Assembly (NCBI GenBank): GCA_016098155.1
Contig: JAAAJB010000475.1
Span: forward strand, 1-27,700
Direction of reading: 5' to 3'
Length of the DNA: 27,700 nt
Source of the DNA: Actinomortierella ambigua
Taxonomy: Eukaryota; Mortierellomycota; Mortierellomycetes; Mortierellales; Mortierellaceae
This document shows positions 8,692 to 18,357 of the stretch, piece by piece (positions within the stretch are counted from its first letter, which is position 1; each line of letters starts with the position of its first letter). The notes beneath the pieces were generated by a model that did no database searches, had not been told where the DNA came from, and was given only the letters and a program-made list of their open reading frames with translations. Position numbers and translations under genes: made by a program.

Positions 8692-10917
8692 TGTTATGTA
8701 TACAAAGCTGCCTTTGGATCATTTCAAAGCAAGGGCACGAGCACCCAGGGAAAAGTCACCAAACGATGCTGGAGATTTTTTTGTTCTCTCTGTGGAAAAG
8801 ACAAGTCGCCGAATTATGCAGTCAAGAACTCGACACATATTTTCCGTAACCATTGCCTGAGAGCTCACAGGGCCGTGTACAATATGCTCGTAGGCAAGAA
8901 ACTCACAGACGATGATCTGAACGCCAACAATGGTGGTCACAACAGTACAAGAAATCCTCGGCAACCCTCCCTCCTTGACTTCACTTGCAGGACGTCAACA
9001 AAGCAAACGATTGACAGAGCGTCTCTTGAGTTTGTCGTCGCAGGCATGGCTTTTTACAGTCATGGACCTGAAGCCATTCCACAATCTAATCAGCCTTTAC
9101 ACGTGCGATCCAACACCGTACATTCCAAGCAGCCAGGCTGTCCGTCTTGAGCAAATTCCATACAAGGACGACATCCAGCAGAGGCTCAGAGCTATGCTGG
9201 CGACACAGTGCGAGAGAGGCAGCATCACCATGGACTTTTGGAGCAGCTCAACGCAGCGGTCCTATGTCGGCATTAAATTTCATTTCATCGACAAAGATTT
9301 TCATCCTCGAGATTGTGTGCTTGCTCTTAGGCAATGCAGTGGGTCACACACAGCCGCAGACATTGAAGATTTGTTAAGTATGTTATTACCGCGCCTAAAA
9401 CGTCTTCATGTAGCAGCACCCATTCTCTGACACCCATTTAACAACCTCCACATAGATTTTGTCATCAGGGAGTATGGAATTGCAGACAAAGTTTTCGCTA
9501 TCGCCACTGATTCGGCTGCCAACATGCTTCGTGCTACGGGAGATACTGAGTGGCTCCAAATTCGCTGCATCACCCATGCTTTCCACTTGTGCGTTACAAA
9601 TGCCATCCATTCTGTCGCCTGTCTCCTACAGCTCAAGGACAAATGTCATGCTATTGCTGCAATTTTCATAAGCAGTAACACCTACAAGCAGCAGCTCTTC
9701 AATGGACACATCAACGACAGTCGTGTTCTTGTCATCGATGACCAAACAGGATGGAACTCTGTCTATACGATGATGGAGCGAATCTATGCCCTCAAGGACA
9801 CACTTGAGGATATCAATGTTGCCGCGGATAGATCTCTGGCCAAGATGCCGCAACTGGACGACTCCGACTGGGACGCCCTCTTCGTCCTTACCAAATGCTT
9901 AAAGCACTTCAACACACTGGCCAATTTCATGAGTGCCAGATCACGCAGTACAGCAAAGGGAGGCCCCCCATTCGGCCATGAACAACCCAACTCCGCCTGC
10001 AGGGGATCCAGCCCCCCTCGATGTCTGCCCCACCATCGATTACCTCACCGATGAGACCGACAGCCTCGAGCCCCTTGACCACGGAATTTGTGCCAACATA
10101 CCAATGATCAAGCTCACGGTTCTCAGTACCGTCACCAAGCTCCGAGAAGCGCTGCAACGCGGTGCCATCAATACGATGATGCTAACCGACGAGTACAAAG
10201 AGGGAATCACGTCGTTTCTCGACAAGCTGGAGTCTGAAATCAGGTCACGGATCAGAGTGGACATGAATACGGCGAAGATGGCCTTCCTCCACCCAAGCCA
10301 TTCACATCTTTTCGGATTTCAAAACATCATCCAGCATGCCTTCCGTGCCTGCCGTGAGAACGACATGCTCGAAGAGCTGATGACTATGGTACGACGGGAG
10401 ATAATTGTAGAGTGCAGCAGACCACAAGGTCATGGTCACCATGAACGTCAACAATATCCCTCGACCCACAATGGGTGTTTGGATTGATGTCTCGGAGTAC
10501 TCAAGAGAAGGCCCGGGCGACCTGGTGTGGAACGCAGTGAGAGAGCAAGAGAGCATGCAGCTCAGGGCACTCTGTCGCCGCAGACTGCTAGAAGGCGCAA
10601 GGAGTCTCGGGGTGGAAATAGAGAGTTACAGGAACCAAGCAACTATGAATTATTTGGATGCACTCCGGTTCAACAAGCAGATCGACCCTTTTTCCTGGTG
10701 GGCAAATCATAAGAATGATTTTCCCACTCTCGCGCGCTTGGCAAGAACGTACCTCTCTGTACCTTCCTCATCCGTACCATCTGAACGACTTTTTAGCCAT
10801 TCGAATGGACTCGTGACAAAACAGCGAAATGGTTTGTCCGACGAGGCAATTGAAACACTGGCTTTCATACACTATGCTGGGAAGTGTATGGGGGAGGAGG
10901 GAGTAGAGACAATTTGA
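8692..10917 (+). mobile_element. Degenerate hAT-superfamily DNA transposon
   Basis: The coding remains of a hAT transposase span this interval. They show, in order, a BED-type zinc finger, the RNase H-like catalytic blocks and the hAT C-terminal dimerisation region, broken by frame changes. I could not identify convincing terminal inverted repeats or the expected 8-bp target-site duplication, so the true ends are unknown; the limits given are those of coding similarity. The right side abuts an antisense F-box gene fragment. Confidence 0.8.
8692..10917 (+). pseudogene. hAT transposase, frameshifted
   Basis: A BED-type finger CxxC-x15-H-x4-H (CSLCGKDK ... THIFRNH) lies at about 8782-8860, then SLLDF and ASLEFVVAGMAF in the same frame. 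Downstream similarity continues in the next frame (LKPFHNLI), so a one-base change in the T run at 9051-9055 is likely. A 78-nt intron fits at 9378-9455 (GTATGT..CATAG). Catalytic-region motifs are MDFW (about 9230) and IATDSAANM (about 9497-9526), then CITHAFHLCV. A second frame change lies in 9933-10054 and a third in 10411-10487. The end carries DPFSWWANHKNDFPTLA and PSSSVPSERLFS, the hAT C-terminal dimerisation signature, stopping at TGA 10915-10917. A transposase catalyses cut-and-paste DNA transposition; this copy cannot encode one continuous protein unless extra introns hide the breaks. Start uncertain: no ATG is in frame with the finger. Confidence 0.8.
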
Positions 10918-10944
10918 CAGGGGCGTAAGGGAACTGGGAAAGGG

Positions 10945-11235
10945 TAACATGTGTGGGTACTGCAAGTAGTCGAGCATCAGTGGTGGGTCGCGTGGCGATC
11001 GCAGCGGAGTACCAAAGAGCTTTACGAAGTACCTGTCATTATCACTGGCCGGCGACAGGGACAGCAGAAGCCTCAATGAGGTAGTCTTCCACTTATTGGC
11101 CAGAATATTGGTATAGTTGTCGAGCGACCAAGAGGAGAAAAAGTCTTTGTTGACAGTCATCAACGAGAATAAAACCCAGGTGTTTTGTATGCGCTTATTG
11201 ATACCCGCTAGGCACAACAATGTGCCCTGAATGTG
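10945..11235 (-). pseudogene. Truncated F-box-family gene fragment
   Basis: On the minus strand the translation reads LFSLMTVNKDFFS, then NILANKWKTTSLRLLLSLSP, then PPLMLDYL. This parallels the start of the F-box gene at 25475 (LFTLLTISRAI ... LLSLLLSLSPADDN ... PPMLDYL). Only the first about 90 residues of such a gene remain, and no ATG precedes the F-box part in frame. The fragment stops where the hAT coding remains begin (10917-10965), and the rest of the gene is not recognisable on the far side of the transposon. It is probably a relic; a short expressed protein cannot be excluded. Confidence 0.65.
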
Positions 11236-11917
11236 TGTTAGGTTCTCTTGGGTGTGGGTGTTATGGGTTGAAAGTTTTAATGTGTGTGGATAAGTGGACG
11301 CACATGTATATGTGTGCCACGTTTATGTGTGCGTGTGGAAGAGAGAGAGATGGTGTCAAGGGAAAGGGACTTTTGTGTCAAGATGAGGCTTTTAGGGAGT
11401 TTGGGGAGATTACGAAGAAGTTGATTCCTAGAGACAAAGGGTCTGAAAGTAAACATTCATTGCTCTGCAACACTTATTCCTCGGTTAGGTCAAGTAGACA
11501 ATGAGGGAGTGCAGCAGGCGGAGGCGAGCGAAGGATAGACTACACATTCATCTTTCTCGGCCTATAGACATGCTAGAGAGACGCCGCGAGCTTCGCCGCA
11601 CGCGTCTCGGCAAGGAGCATGCTCTGGAGCCCAGAGGGAGGACAGCCAGCGATAGACAGACGAGGGGGAGGCCGAGAGAGACTTTTGCCACTGACCTGAA
11701 ACATCGTTACAGCATAGAGTCTCTCCGCATAGAAGCAGGCAAGCAGCAGCCATTTTCGAAGGGGCCTGAGCGCAAGCATGTAATGTCTCTCTGTTCTTTT
11801 TTCCCTCCACTTTGTCCTCTTTTTCCTCTTTCCCTCCCTCGTCACATTCATTCTCTCATTCTTCTTCTTTCTTGACACTACATCCCCCCATTCACACTCC
11901 ACCCATACACCCCCAAC
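11236..11917. other. Intergenic: TG-rich and pyrimidine-rich leader DNA
   Basis: An imperfect GT/TG-rich stretch lies at about 11221-11340, followed by GA repeats. The last about 130 bp before the ATG at 11918 are C/T-rich, typical of a fungal 5' leader. Open frames here (for example 11501-11875) lack any domain and run through this biased composition, so none is called. Confidence 0.5.
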
Positions 11918-14200
11918 ATGCGCCCCACCCGATTTAATTCTTACTGCCACAAGGTTTTTAAGCGCGAGAACAAGCGCGAGCCAAAGGTATGAGAGAGAAG
12001 CTGGACGACTTGGTAACATAGAATGGACAAGAGCCCACGCGCCTGTTTAATACTTCCAACCAACCCCCCAATGCCCTCCATGACTCCATGAATGGTTGTT
12101 CTTCACCCCATGCCTCTACTAACTTGCCCATCGGCATCGCTTGAATGCTGACACGTCCCCCCCTCCTCTGTGTCTAGCCAACCTTCCCTAAGCTTCTCAT
12201 CGATTTCGCCAAGCGCGGAATCATCTCCATCAACAATCTGCTCGGCATCGGGGCCCATCAAGAAGGCACCAAAAACAGCACAACCAGCCAGGAAGACGCC
12301 GCTGAGAATCATGATGCAGTGGTCTCGAAACCTACTACCGGCAAAGACAACCGCTACCTAGACAACAACGTGGACATGGAGCTGGATGATGGTCATTCAG
12401 TCGATACTCGCAAAGTAGGTGGTCTGAATGATTCGTACTTTATTTTACAGCATTGCTTTTTTATTTCATCTTTTTGTCCGCGCTGTACCACCATGAAAAA
12501 AGTCGGTACTTACAAAGGTTCGTTTGTCGTCCTCTCCAACAATAGCGGCGAAGAAGCTTGGAAGATGAAGAAGTGTGCGATCCTGAGCGCGTGAAGCTCC
12601 GCAAACACGATCGCCTGGCACTACTGACTGCGGCCTCCTCGCCATCAAAAGTTGAAGTGGTACGTAAAAAAAAAAATCTAAAGACAAAAAACATGGACCC
12701 TTCCTCCTGCTTAGGCACATCGAGTCACTACATCAAACCTCCTCTTGTACTTACTCTGTCTACCCCTCTTCTTGCTATGTAATCTCATTCACTAGGCCAC
12801 CTTGCCCATTGCGAGCCCATTTGTCCAACGCAAGAAGCACATCCTGGACCTCACCAAGCAAGATAACCAGAAGGACTTGCCTTACTTTGCCACCCCTAAG
12901 ACCGATGCGTATGCCTATTCACCAACACCGGAGGAGGCGCGAGGCATGCTCGCAATCGAGTCACTTGTGAGAGGAACCTACTTGGACGTAAGTTGAAGGC
13001 TCTCTTTCGCTTTTTGGACATTTGTAGATCTGTTTCCTGGTCGCTTGCTAACCTGTCATCCCCTATTGTCTATGTGATAGCGCGCTCGCCAAATCCCTAC
13101 CGCTTATCCCAGCCAGCTTGTTGACTATGACAACTACAAGTACTATCCACCTTATCACACCATAATCCGAGTATGTTTCTCTGGAGAAGAACGCACGCGT
13201 TGTACCAGTCTTTCGAACCTTGACCTTGTTGACACCACTAACCAATAATGTTCTCTAGCCTGTTGCAAAAGATGTAAAGGAGGCCAAACAACACAAGCCA
13301 GTCAGCCAACAAGCCGCCACCCCTTATAACAAAGAGTCTCGGAAGGCTCGTGTTCCACAGGTAAGCGAAACATACCATTGGCATATGATTGAGAGTGAGT
13401 GTGTTGTGTATCATCGGACACCTACAGCTAATCCCGAAACTTTCTTGCTACCTTTTTGAACTCCTCTTTAGCCTCGATACAACGCACGCCCAAGCAGTGG
13501 CTATAATGCCGATGTGTCCGACCATGCGCGCGAGGAAAATAATGTCCTGCAACATGCACCACATGCTCGAGATCACCGTTGGCCCGCCTCACCTCTGAAG
13601 CAGCGCTCTTCAGTGTCCGAGATGCAGTTGAAACCCTCTCGAGTGTCGCGCGGTGCAGTGACGAAGCGAACATCACCCTCTCCTCCCCAGAAGCGTCGCC
13701 CAATCCTCGCAGGAAGATACTCGGCTCTGGACACGGATGACGAGGAGGAGGAGATCAACAAGATTCTAAAGGAGCGAGAGCAAATCACGGTCAACCCCGT
13801 ACTAACTGCGTCGCGCGCTACAACTCCCCCTGCTCCCGAGAAGCGTCGCCCAACACTCCCAGGCAGGTATTCGGCTCTGGACACGGACGACGAGGAGGAA
13901 GAAATCAACAAAATTCTCAAGGAGCGGGTGCAAACCACGGTCAAGGAGCCCGCCCTACCTTTGAATACTCCTGGATTTATTTCCCTTGCTCCAACAAAAA
14001 AAATCGACAAAGGAAAGAACAAAGCAATCATTGTCGATCACCCCGTTCCCTCAGCTCCCTGTCATGACAGCTGCAAACCAAGCATAGTCAATGACTACGT
14101 TCCTTCGGCTCCTTGTCAAGACAGCAGCTGTCTTGTTTGCAGTGGACAGCCATGCAGCTCAAAAGCTTCTTGTATATATAGACTGAAGCTTGCGGGGTAA
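11918..14200 (+). CDS. Unknown protein, seven exons, internal acidic repeat, 510 aa
   Basis: Exons: 11918-11986, 12178-12414, 12546-12659, 12796-12987, 13081-13170, 13259-13360 and 13472-14200 (TAA 14198-14200). Each exon is a whole number of codons, so all six introns are phase 0. Donors are GTATGA, GTAGGT, GTACGT, GTAAGT, GTATGT and GTAAGC; acceptors are all TAG, and a GCTAAC branch-like motif precedes exon 5. Context CCAACATGC supports the start. I recognise no domain. Visible features are a basic N-terminus (residues 1-23), an Asp/Glu patch near residues 90-98, and a motif repeated exactly 50 residues apart (GRYSALDTDDEEEEINKIL at 349 and 399), each copy preceded by KRRP. The C-terminus is Cys-rich with two VPSAPC motifs and no membrane segment. 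The charged, probably disordered sequence would suit a nuclear or regulatory protein, but this is a guess. Confidence 0.72.
13691..13945 (+). repeat. Coding direct duplication, 150-bp period
   Basis: Two copies (about 13691-13795 and 13841-13945) each encode KRRP-x-L-x-GRYSALDTDD then EEEEINKILKER. DNA similarity extends past the motif into ACGGTCAA. Differences are largely at third codon positions, which suggests the protein motif is maintained. Confidence 0.85.
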
Positions 14201-14360
14201 TGTATGTAAAGGGTAAGTGGGGCATGTATGGAGCAGGCTGACCGATATTACTGCTCCGCTCCCGTCCGATGCTTGGGTTACTCTTGGACAAACACACCTT
14301 CAATCGAACTTCCCCTCCCCAGAACTTCTTTGCTAGTTTGAGTCGATGCATCGAGTATGC

Positions 14361-14385
14361 AAAAAAAAAAAAAAAAAAAAAAAAA
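14361..14385. repeat. A25 homopolymer
   Basis: Twenty-five consecutive A on the + strand, about 160 bp beyond the stop of the seven-exon gene. It could be a slipped microsatellite or the tail of an old retro-inserted sequence; no flanking target duplication is evident. Confidence 0.9.
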
Positions 14386-14413
14386 GCTGTATTTCGCATG
14401 TACATCCATGGTC

Positions 14414-14464
14414 TTTCTTTTTTTTTATGAGCCTCAAGAGAGGGTTTAATTCTTCGGCGCGCGA
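14414..14464 (+). repeat. Dispersed direct repeat, copy 1
   Basis: A T-rich run followed by TCAAGAGAGGG, then ATTCTTCGGCGCGC. It matches the copy at 14676-14729 with a few substitutions and small indels. Confidence 0.65.
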
Positions 14465-14675
14465 CTCGAGCCACATTGGCATGTCTTTGAGTATGATATT
14501 GGAGATCTTAACTTGGCCCTAGTTAGATAAGCACATTCCCATGAGCCTGGCATAGTTTGATATGAATTCGTGTAAGCTTGGGCTAGGCATAGACTCGGAC
14601 TTGACATTGACAATGCTCATTGAAGAGTAAGTCAGATCAGCGAGAGTTGGTCAGCGAGTAAACTCATCTTACCAT

Positions 14676-14729
14676 TTTTCTATTTTTTTTTCACGGGCAT
14701 CAAGAGAGGGGTTCCATTCTTCGGCGCGC
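14676..14729 (+). repeat. Dispersed direct repeat, copy 2
   Basis: A T-rich run followed by ATCAAGAGAGGGG, then ATTCTTCGGCGCGC. It lies about 260 bp from copy 1 in the same orientation. Confidence 0.65.
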
Positions 14730-15626
14730 ACCCGTCAGCACGATCTGCTAACGTGATTACATGCCGCAGCGAGGTATGTACTTTTACCATTTTCTTACTA
14801 TACTAAACAGGCTTATGAGAGACTTGATCGCGTGTCGCTCAAGACTAGGCTACCGAGGTGCCAGGAACAGACTTACATCCTAATAAACTAGAGCGTCATC
14901 ATCTGTAGTTCATAGTCCCTCGTTCACATTCGCATGTTAGGCCTCAATCGAAGACAAAGAGAGAGGTGCAGCCTGTTTTTTTTTCCGCGTCGAATGGCTG
15001 AACTTGTCTGTCGCTCTTTATTTTTTTTTTGGACGCGTTGTGAAACAGTTTTATATACCCAGAGTGAATTTCAAGAAAGAAGGTTGACACCCTTCCTTGT
15101 AGCCCTGGAGCATCCCATTATATCAATATGCAATTGCCTGTCAATCACATTGTAATTTTCGTTTGAGTCGCTTCTTATCCTGGCAGGTGTCTTGGGTCAT
15201 TACAGGGATAGTTTTAAAGGCGATGGTTGTGTCCTCAAACCCCTCTAACTCTCATCCCATTTACCCAACACGCTAGAATACTCTTATCCTTGCAACGTCC
15301 CTTTCATTTGTCCTCGTCCTTGCTCGCACTTGTTCTGGTACTGGTTATTGACCGTCAAAGGGGAAACAAACGACACGGTTGTCATAACCGATTGGGCAAA
15401 CAGGGCGCTATTGGCCAACAAGTGTCGGCAAGGAACGAAAAGACAAAAGAGTTCCTACCCGACAAGCAGGAAAATACGAGCCGACGACGAAGGTGGGTGA
15501 AGAGGAAAGATAAAAAGAGAGACGGAGGTAGGAGAGAAGCTGCGAGAAAGCAACAAGTGTCTATTTGCGTGGAAGGAAAGAGAGTGGGCAAGGGAGAGAG
15601 AGAGGTGCGCACACCAGAAGGGGCGT

Positions 15627-15666
15627 GGGGACAAGGTGTATAGCATGGGGACAGTGTGTATGCCAT
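15627..15666. repeat. 20-bp tandem duplication
   Basis: Two adjacent 20-bp units beginning GGGGACA and ending CAT, identical at 16 of 20 positions. Confidence 0.7.
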
Positions 15667-16579
15667 GCTCAAGGGTTGTGAAAAGGGTGTTCGTACCTTT
15701 GTTCACAGTGGCCTGTGCGTGTTGGTTGTTTGTGAAGGTGGGAAAGTGTGGGAGAAGCGAAAGATGGACAAGTGGCAAAATTGTCAGAGGGTGAATAATA
15801 TGACAAAAATGACATCGTTTCCTGGTCAGCCACAGACAATCACTCTACTCTGTTAACAACGCAGCTCCTGTGCTCACAGGAGATGTGAAGGAATAGGAAG
15901 GACAGGTAGATGGTGGATGGAGAGAGAAGGTATGCACAGCATACTATGCTGGTGGTCTTTGCTGCTGCTGCGTGGCCCCGTCTATCTCTTCATGGCCGTT
16001 GTCAATTGGTCAGTCAGTCAGTCATGCATCGGTTGCTGCAAATGAAGGACTTTCATGCCACCTCCAACGGCACGACCGTTGTGAACGCCGTATGTAGCTT
16101 CACCACGAAGATCCACCTCTGGGCAGCAGCAGCAGTATGCACAAAGCAAGAGCAGTAAAAGATACACAAAGCCGCGGTGTACACGCAAACAGCACAGAAG
16201 CATATTATAGATCCAGTTCCACCCATCTCCCTGTTACTCTCACGCGTCGCTCCTGCAGGGTCTGCTCTCGATGAGTGCATGCTGACCGATGCAATCAATG
16301 CCAAGAAACAGCGGCACCTGTTTGTCCATCAACCAGAATGAAAGATGCATGTTCTCATTCTACTTCTCCCAACACCGACCCAGCACGAAATGAGCTTATT
16401 TCATAGGTCACGCACACTCCTCAACTAGCGCCAAGGCGCGCTTTTTCGGAGTGAACCTTAGCTGGGTTAAGCTTGAGAGTGGGCGATGGAAGGGATGATG
16501 GGAGGGATGAGAGAGACGTGTGGAATGGGATTCAAGGCCAACAGGCAAATGAGGAGGAGGAGTGACTGAATGGAAGGGT

Positions 16580-16621
16580 GTTGAAATGACTTGGAAGAGG
16601 GTTGAAATGACTTTGAAGAGA
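16580..16621. repeat. 21-bp tandem duplication
   Basis: Two adjacent units sharing GTTGAAATGACTT and GAAGAG, differing at two positions (near-perfect). Confidence 0.75.
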
Positions 16622-17221
16622 ACACTGTGACAGAAGTAGTACAAATACCACGCTCTGTTATGTCTTGCTGGTGGCGGGATTTGTCTATTCTTACTTTCGC
16701 ACGATTTGTGGAAGCACTCTCCAAGTGACTCTCTCCCTTTCTCTTTCCCCTTTCCCACCACCTCCTACGAGGAGAAGGGACAAAAAACGACGCACTCGAT
16801 TCTGTCCAAGGTGCACAGACACGAAGAACATTGTGATTTGTCAGTGGAATACGGATGCGACACGTTCTTTGTTGCCTGTGAGATGAGGCGTGGTGTATTG
16901 GGGAATCTTATTGGCCATAGATGTCGCCTGCCAGGTACCCGAGTATGGCGAGTCATCACAGCTTGTCAAGTTAGAAATGAATGCAGTCCTCGATGACAAA
17001 TACTGCACAGCATGGACCAAGGCGCATCCATCTGTATGGGGGGGGGTAGATAAGGGACCAAGAGGGGAATGGAGGAGCTGCAAGCCACGTTTTATCCATG
17101 AAACTGCTGAGACCCCACCGACACCAGTTTCCGTTTTGCCCTTGAATGCGTAGCACAGAGAAACGGCCTGAGACACCACGGCCTTTCAGGAAAATATGTG
17201 GGTCTCTCGCCCTGTACAGCG

Positions 17222-17228
17222 TATAAAA
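17222..17228 (+). promoter_or_regulatory. TATA box of the SDR gene
   Basis: TATAAAA lies 157 bp upstream of the ATG at 17379. It argues that transcription begins downstream of the in-frame ATG at 17196. The C/T-rich DNA between them then becomes the 5' leader, not an N-terminal membrane anchor. Confidence 0.6.
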
Positions 17229-17378
17229 CGACTGCCTCACGCAACCTCTTTGCCCCCCAACTCTGGCAATTTTATATTAGCGCCCTTACGCAACACATAC
17301 CTTCTTGTTGCAGCACTGCCATTCGTTCTTCTTCTCTTCTTACTTTTCATTCCACCAAGAAATCACTCGTCTCGCAAT

Positions 17379-18137
17379 ATGACATCCACCCCGCAGGACA
17401 TGGTGGGCAAGGTTGCCTTCATCACAGGCTCAGCCAAGCACCTGGGCAAAGCCTTTGCCATCGGGTTGGCGAAGCGCGGCTGTGATGTTGTGATTCACCA
17501 CCGCAAGGACAACGCCGAAGCCGAGCGGACCGCGAAGGAGATCCAGGCCTTGGGTCGCCGCACCATGATTGTCCAAGGCGAACTGACGTCCGTCAAGGTC
17601 ATCCAGGACATCTTCCAACAGATCCTCAAGGCCTTTGGTAAGATTGACATCGTCGTCAACAACGCCGGCAGCATCCTCAAGAAGCAAATGTCGGAAATCA
17701 CCGAGGCCGAGTACGATGCAATCTTCAACATCAACGCCAAGGTCCCCTTCTTCATCATGCGCGAGGCTCACAAGCACATGGCCGATTACGGACGCGTCAT
17801 CAACATCGGCTCCACCCTGATGGCCGTCTACACTGGTGAATACTCTGTCTACGCTGGCTCCAAGGCTTCCCTCGAGTGTTTCACCCGCGCCATGGCACGG
17901 GAGGTCGGCGCACGTGGTATCACCGTCAACACCGTTGCACCCGGTCCATTGGACACGCCTTTCTTCCATGGCCAGGAAACCAAGGAGACTGCTGCCCATC
18001 ACACATCCCTGTCTGTCGCTGGCCGTCTTGGAGAGGAGAAAGACATTGTCCCCGTTGTCGAGTTTCTGGCGTCTCCCGCCTCTCAGTGGGTGACATCCCA
18101 GACGATCTTTGTCAACGGCGGTATCATTGGTCGATAA
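17379..18137 (+). CDS. Classical short-chain dehydrogenase/reductase, FabG-like, 252 aa
   Basis: Single exon. The start at 17379 gives the normal length for classical SDRs (about 250). Rossmann cofactor motif TGSAKHLG (residues 16-23, a TGxxxxLG variant of the usual TGxxxGxG); Arg42 after the second strand (IHHRKD) suggests NADP(H) preference. NNAG at 94-97. The catalytic tetrad is Asn119, Ser145, Tyr158 and Lys162 (YAGSK). A PG motif and VNGG near the C-terminus complete the fold. By family knowledge it reduces a keto group (or oxidises an alcohol) in the cytosol; 3-oxoacyl-ACP/CoA-type or sugar/polyol substrates are both possible. An in-frame ATG at 17196 would add a hydrophobic segment, but it lies upstream of a TATA box, so I reject it. 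It is convergent with the deacetylase gene, with 220 bp between stop codons. Confidence 0.9.
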   Translation: MTSTPQDMVGKVAFITGSAKHLGKAFAIGLAKRGCDVVIHHRKDNAEAERTAKEIQALGRRTMIVQGELTSVKVIQDIFQQILKAFGKIDIVVNNAGSILKKQMSEITEAEYDAIFNINAKVPFFIMREAHKHMADYGRVINIGSTLMAVYTGEYSVYAGSKASLECFTRAMAREVGARGITVNTVAPGPLDTPFFHGQETKETAAHHTSLSVAGRLGEEKDIVPVVEFLASPASQWVTSQTIFVNGGIIGR

Positions 18138-18357
18138 ATGAATTGTTCATATACTACTTTACGCCACTCTCCCAGTTCTCTCTCTCTCCATCCCATTTGT
18201 AAATAGTCAACAACGTTGCACATGTATCTCAAACTAGAGAGGGGGTGAAAAACAAATGTTCATTCTGAGGAAACATGAAGGCGTGCAGACAGCATACACA
18301 TCACTTTATCGCGCAGCTAGACGGGTAAGATTGACTTTTGCAACTCTTATGTGTAAC

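Larger units (their letters stand above)
14201..17221. other. Three-kilobase stretch without a convincing gene
   Basis: Open frames up to 138 codons exist (for example 15227-15643), but their composition is driven by CT-rich and GA-rich DNA and they contain no domain. The stretch contains an A25 tract (14361-14385), a dispersed direct repeat (14414-14464 and 14676-14729), two small tandem duplications (15627-15666 and 16580-16621), a CAGT run near 16010-16024 and CAG/CTG runs near 15959-15971 and 16122-16135. Untranslated RNA genes cannot be excluded by eye. Confidence 0.5.

Noticed and set aside
10917..10930. CAGGGGCG at the transposase 3' end as a hAT-like terminus
   Set aside because: The orientation is that of a left end, not a right end, and no partner was found.
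8640..10970. Possible hAT terminal inverted repeats (CACACGTTAAC near 8652 against the reverse complement of the 10948-10960 area)
   Set aside because: Only a short gapped match, with no clear 8-bp target duplication; not better than chance.
15227..15643. 138-codon frame in the gene-free stretch
   Set aside because: Composition follows CT-rich then GA-rich DNA, with no domain or splice support.
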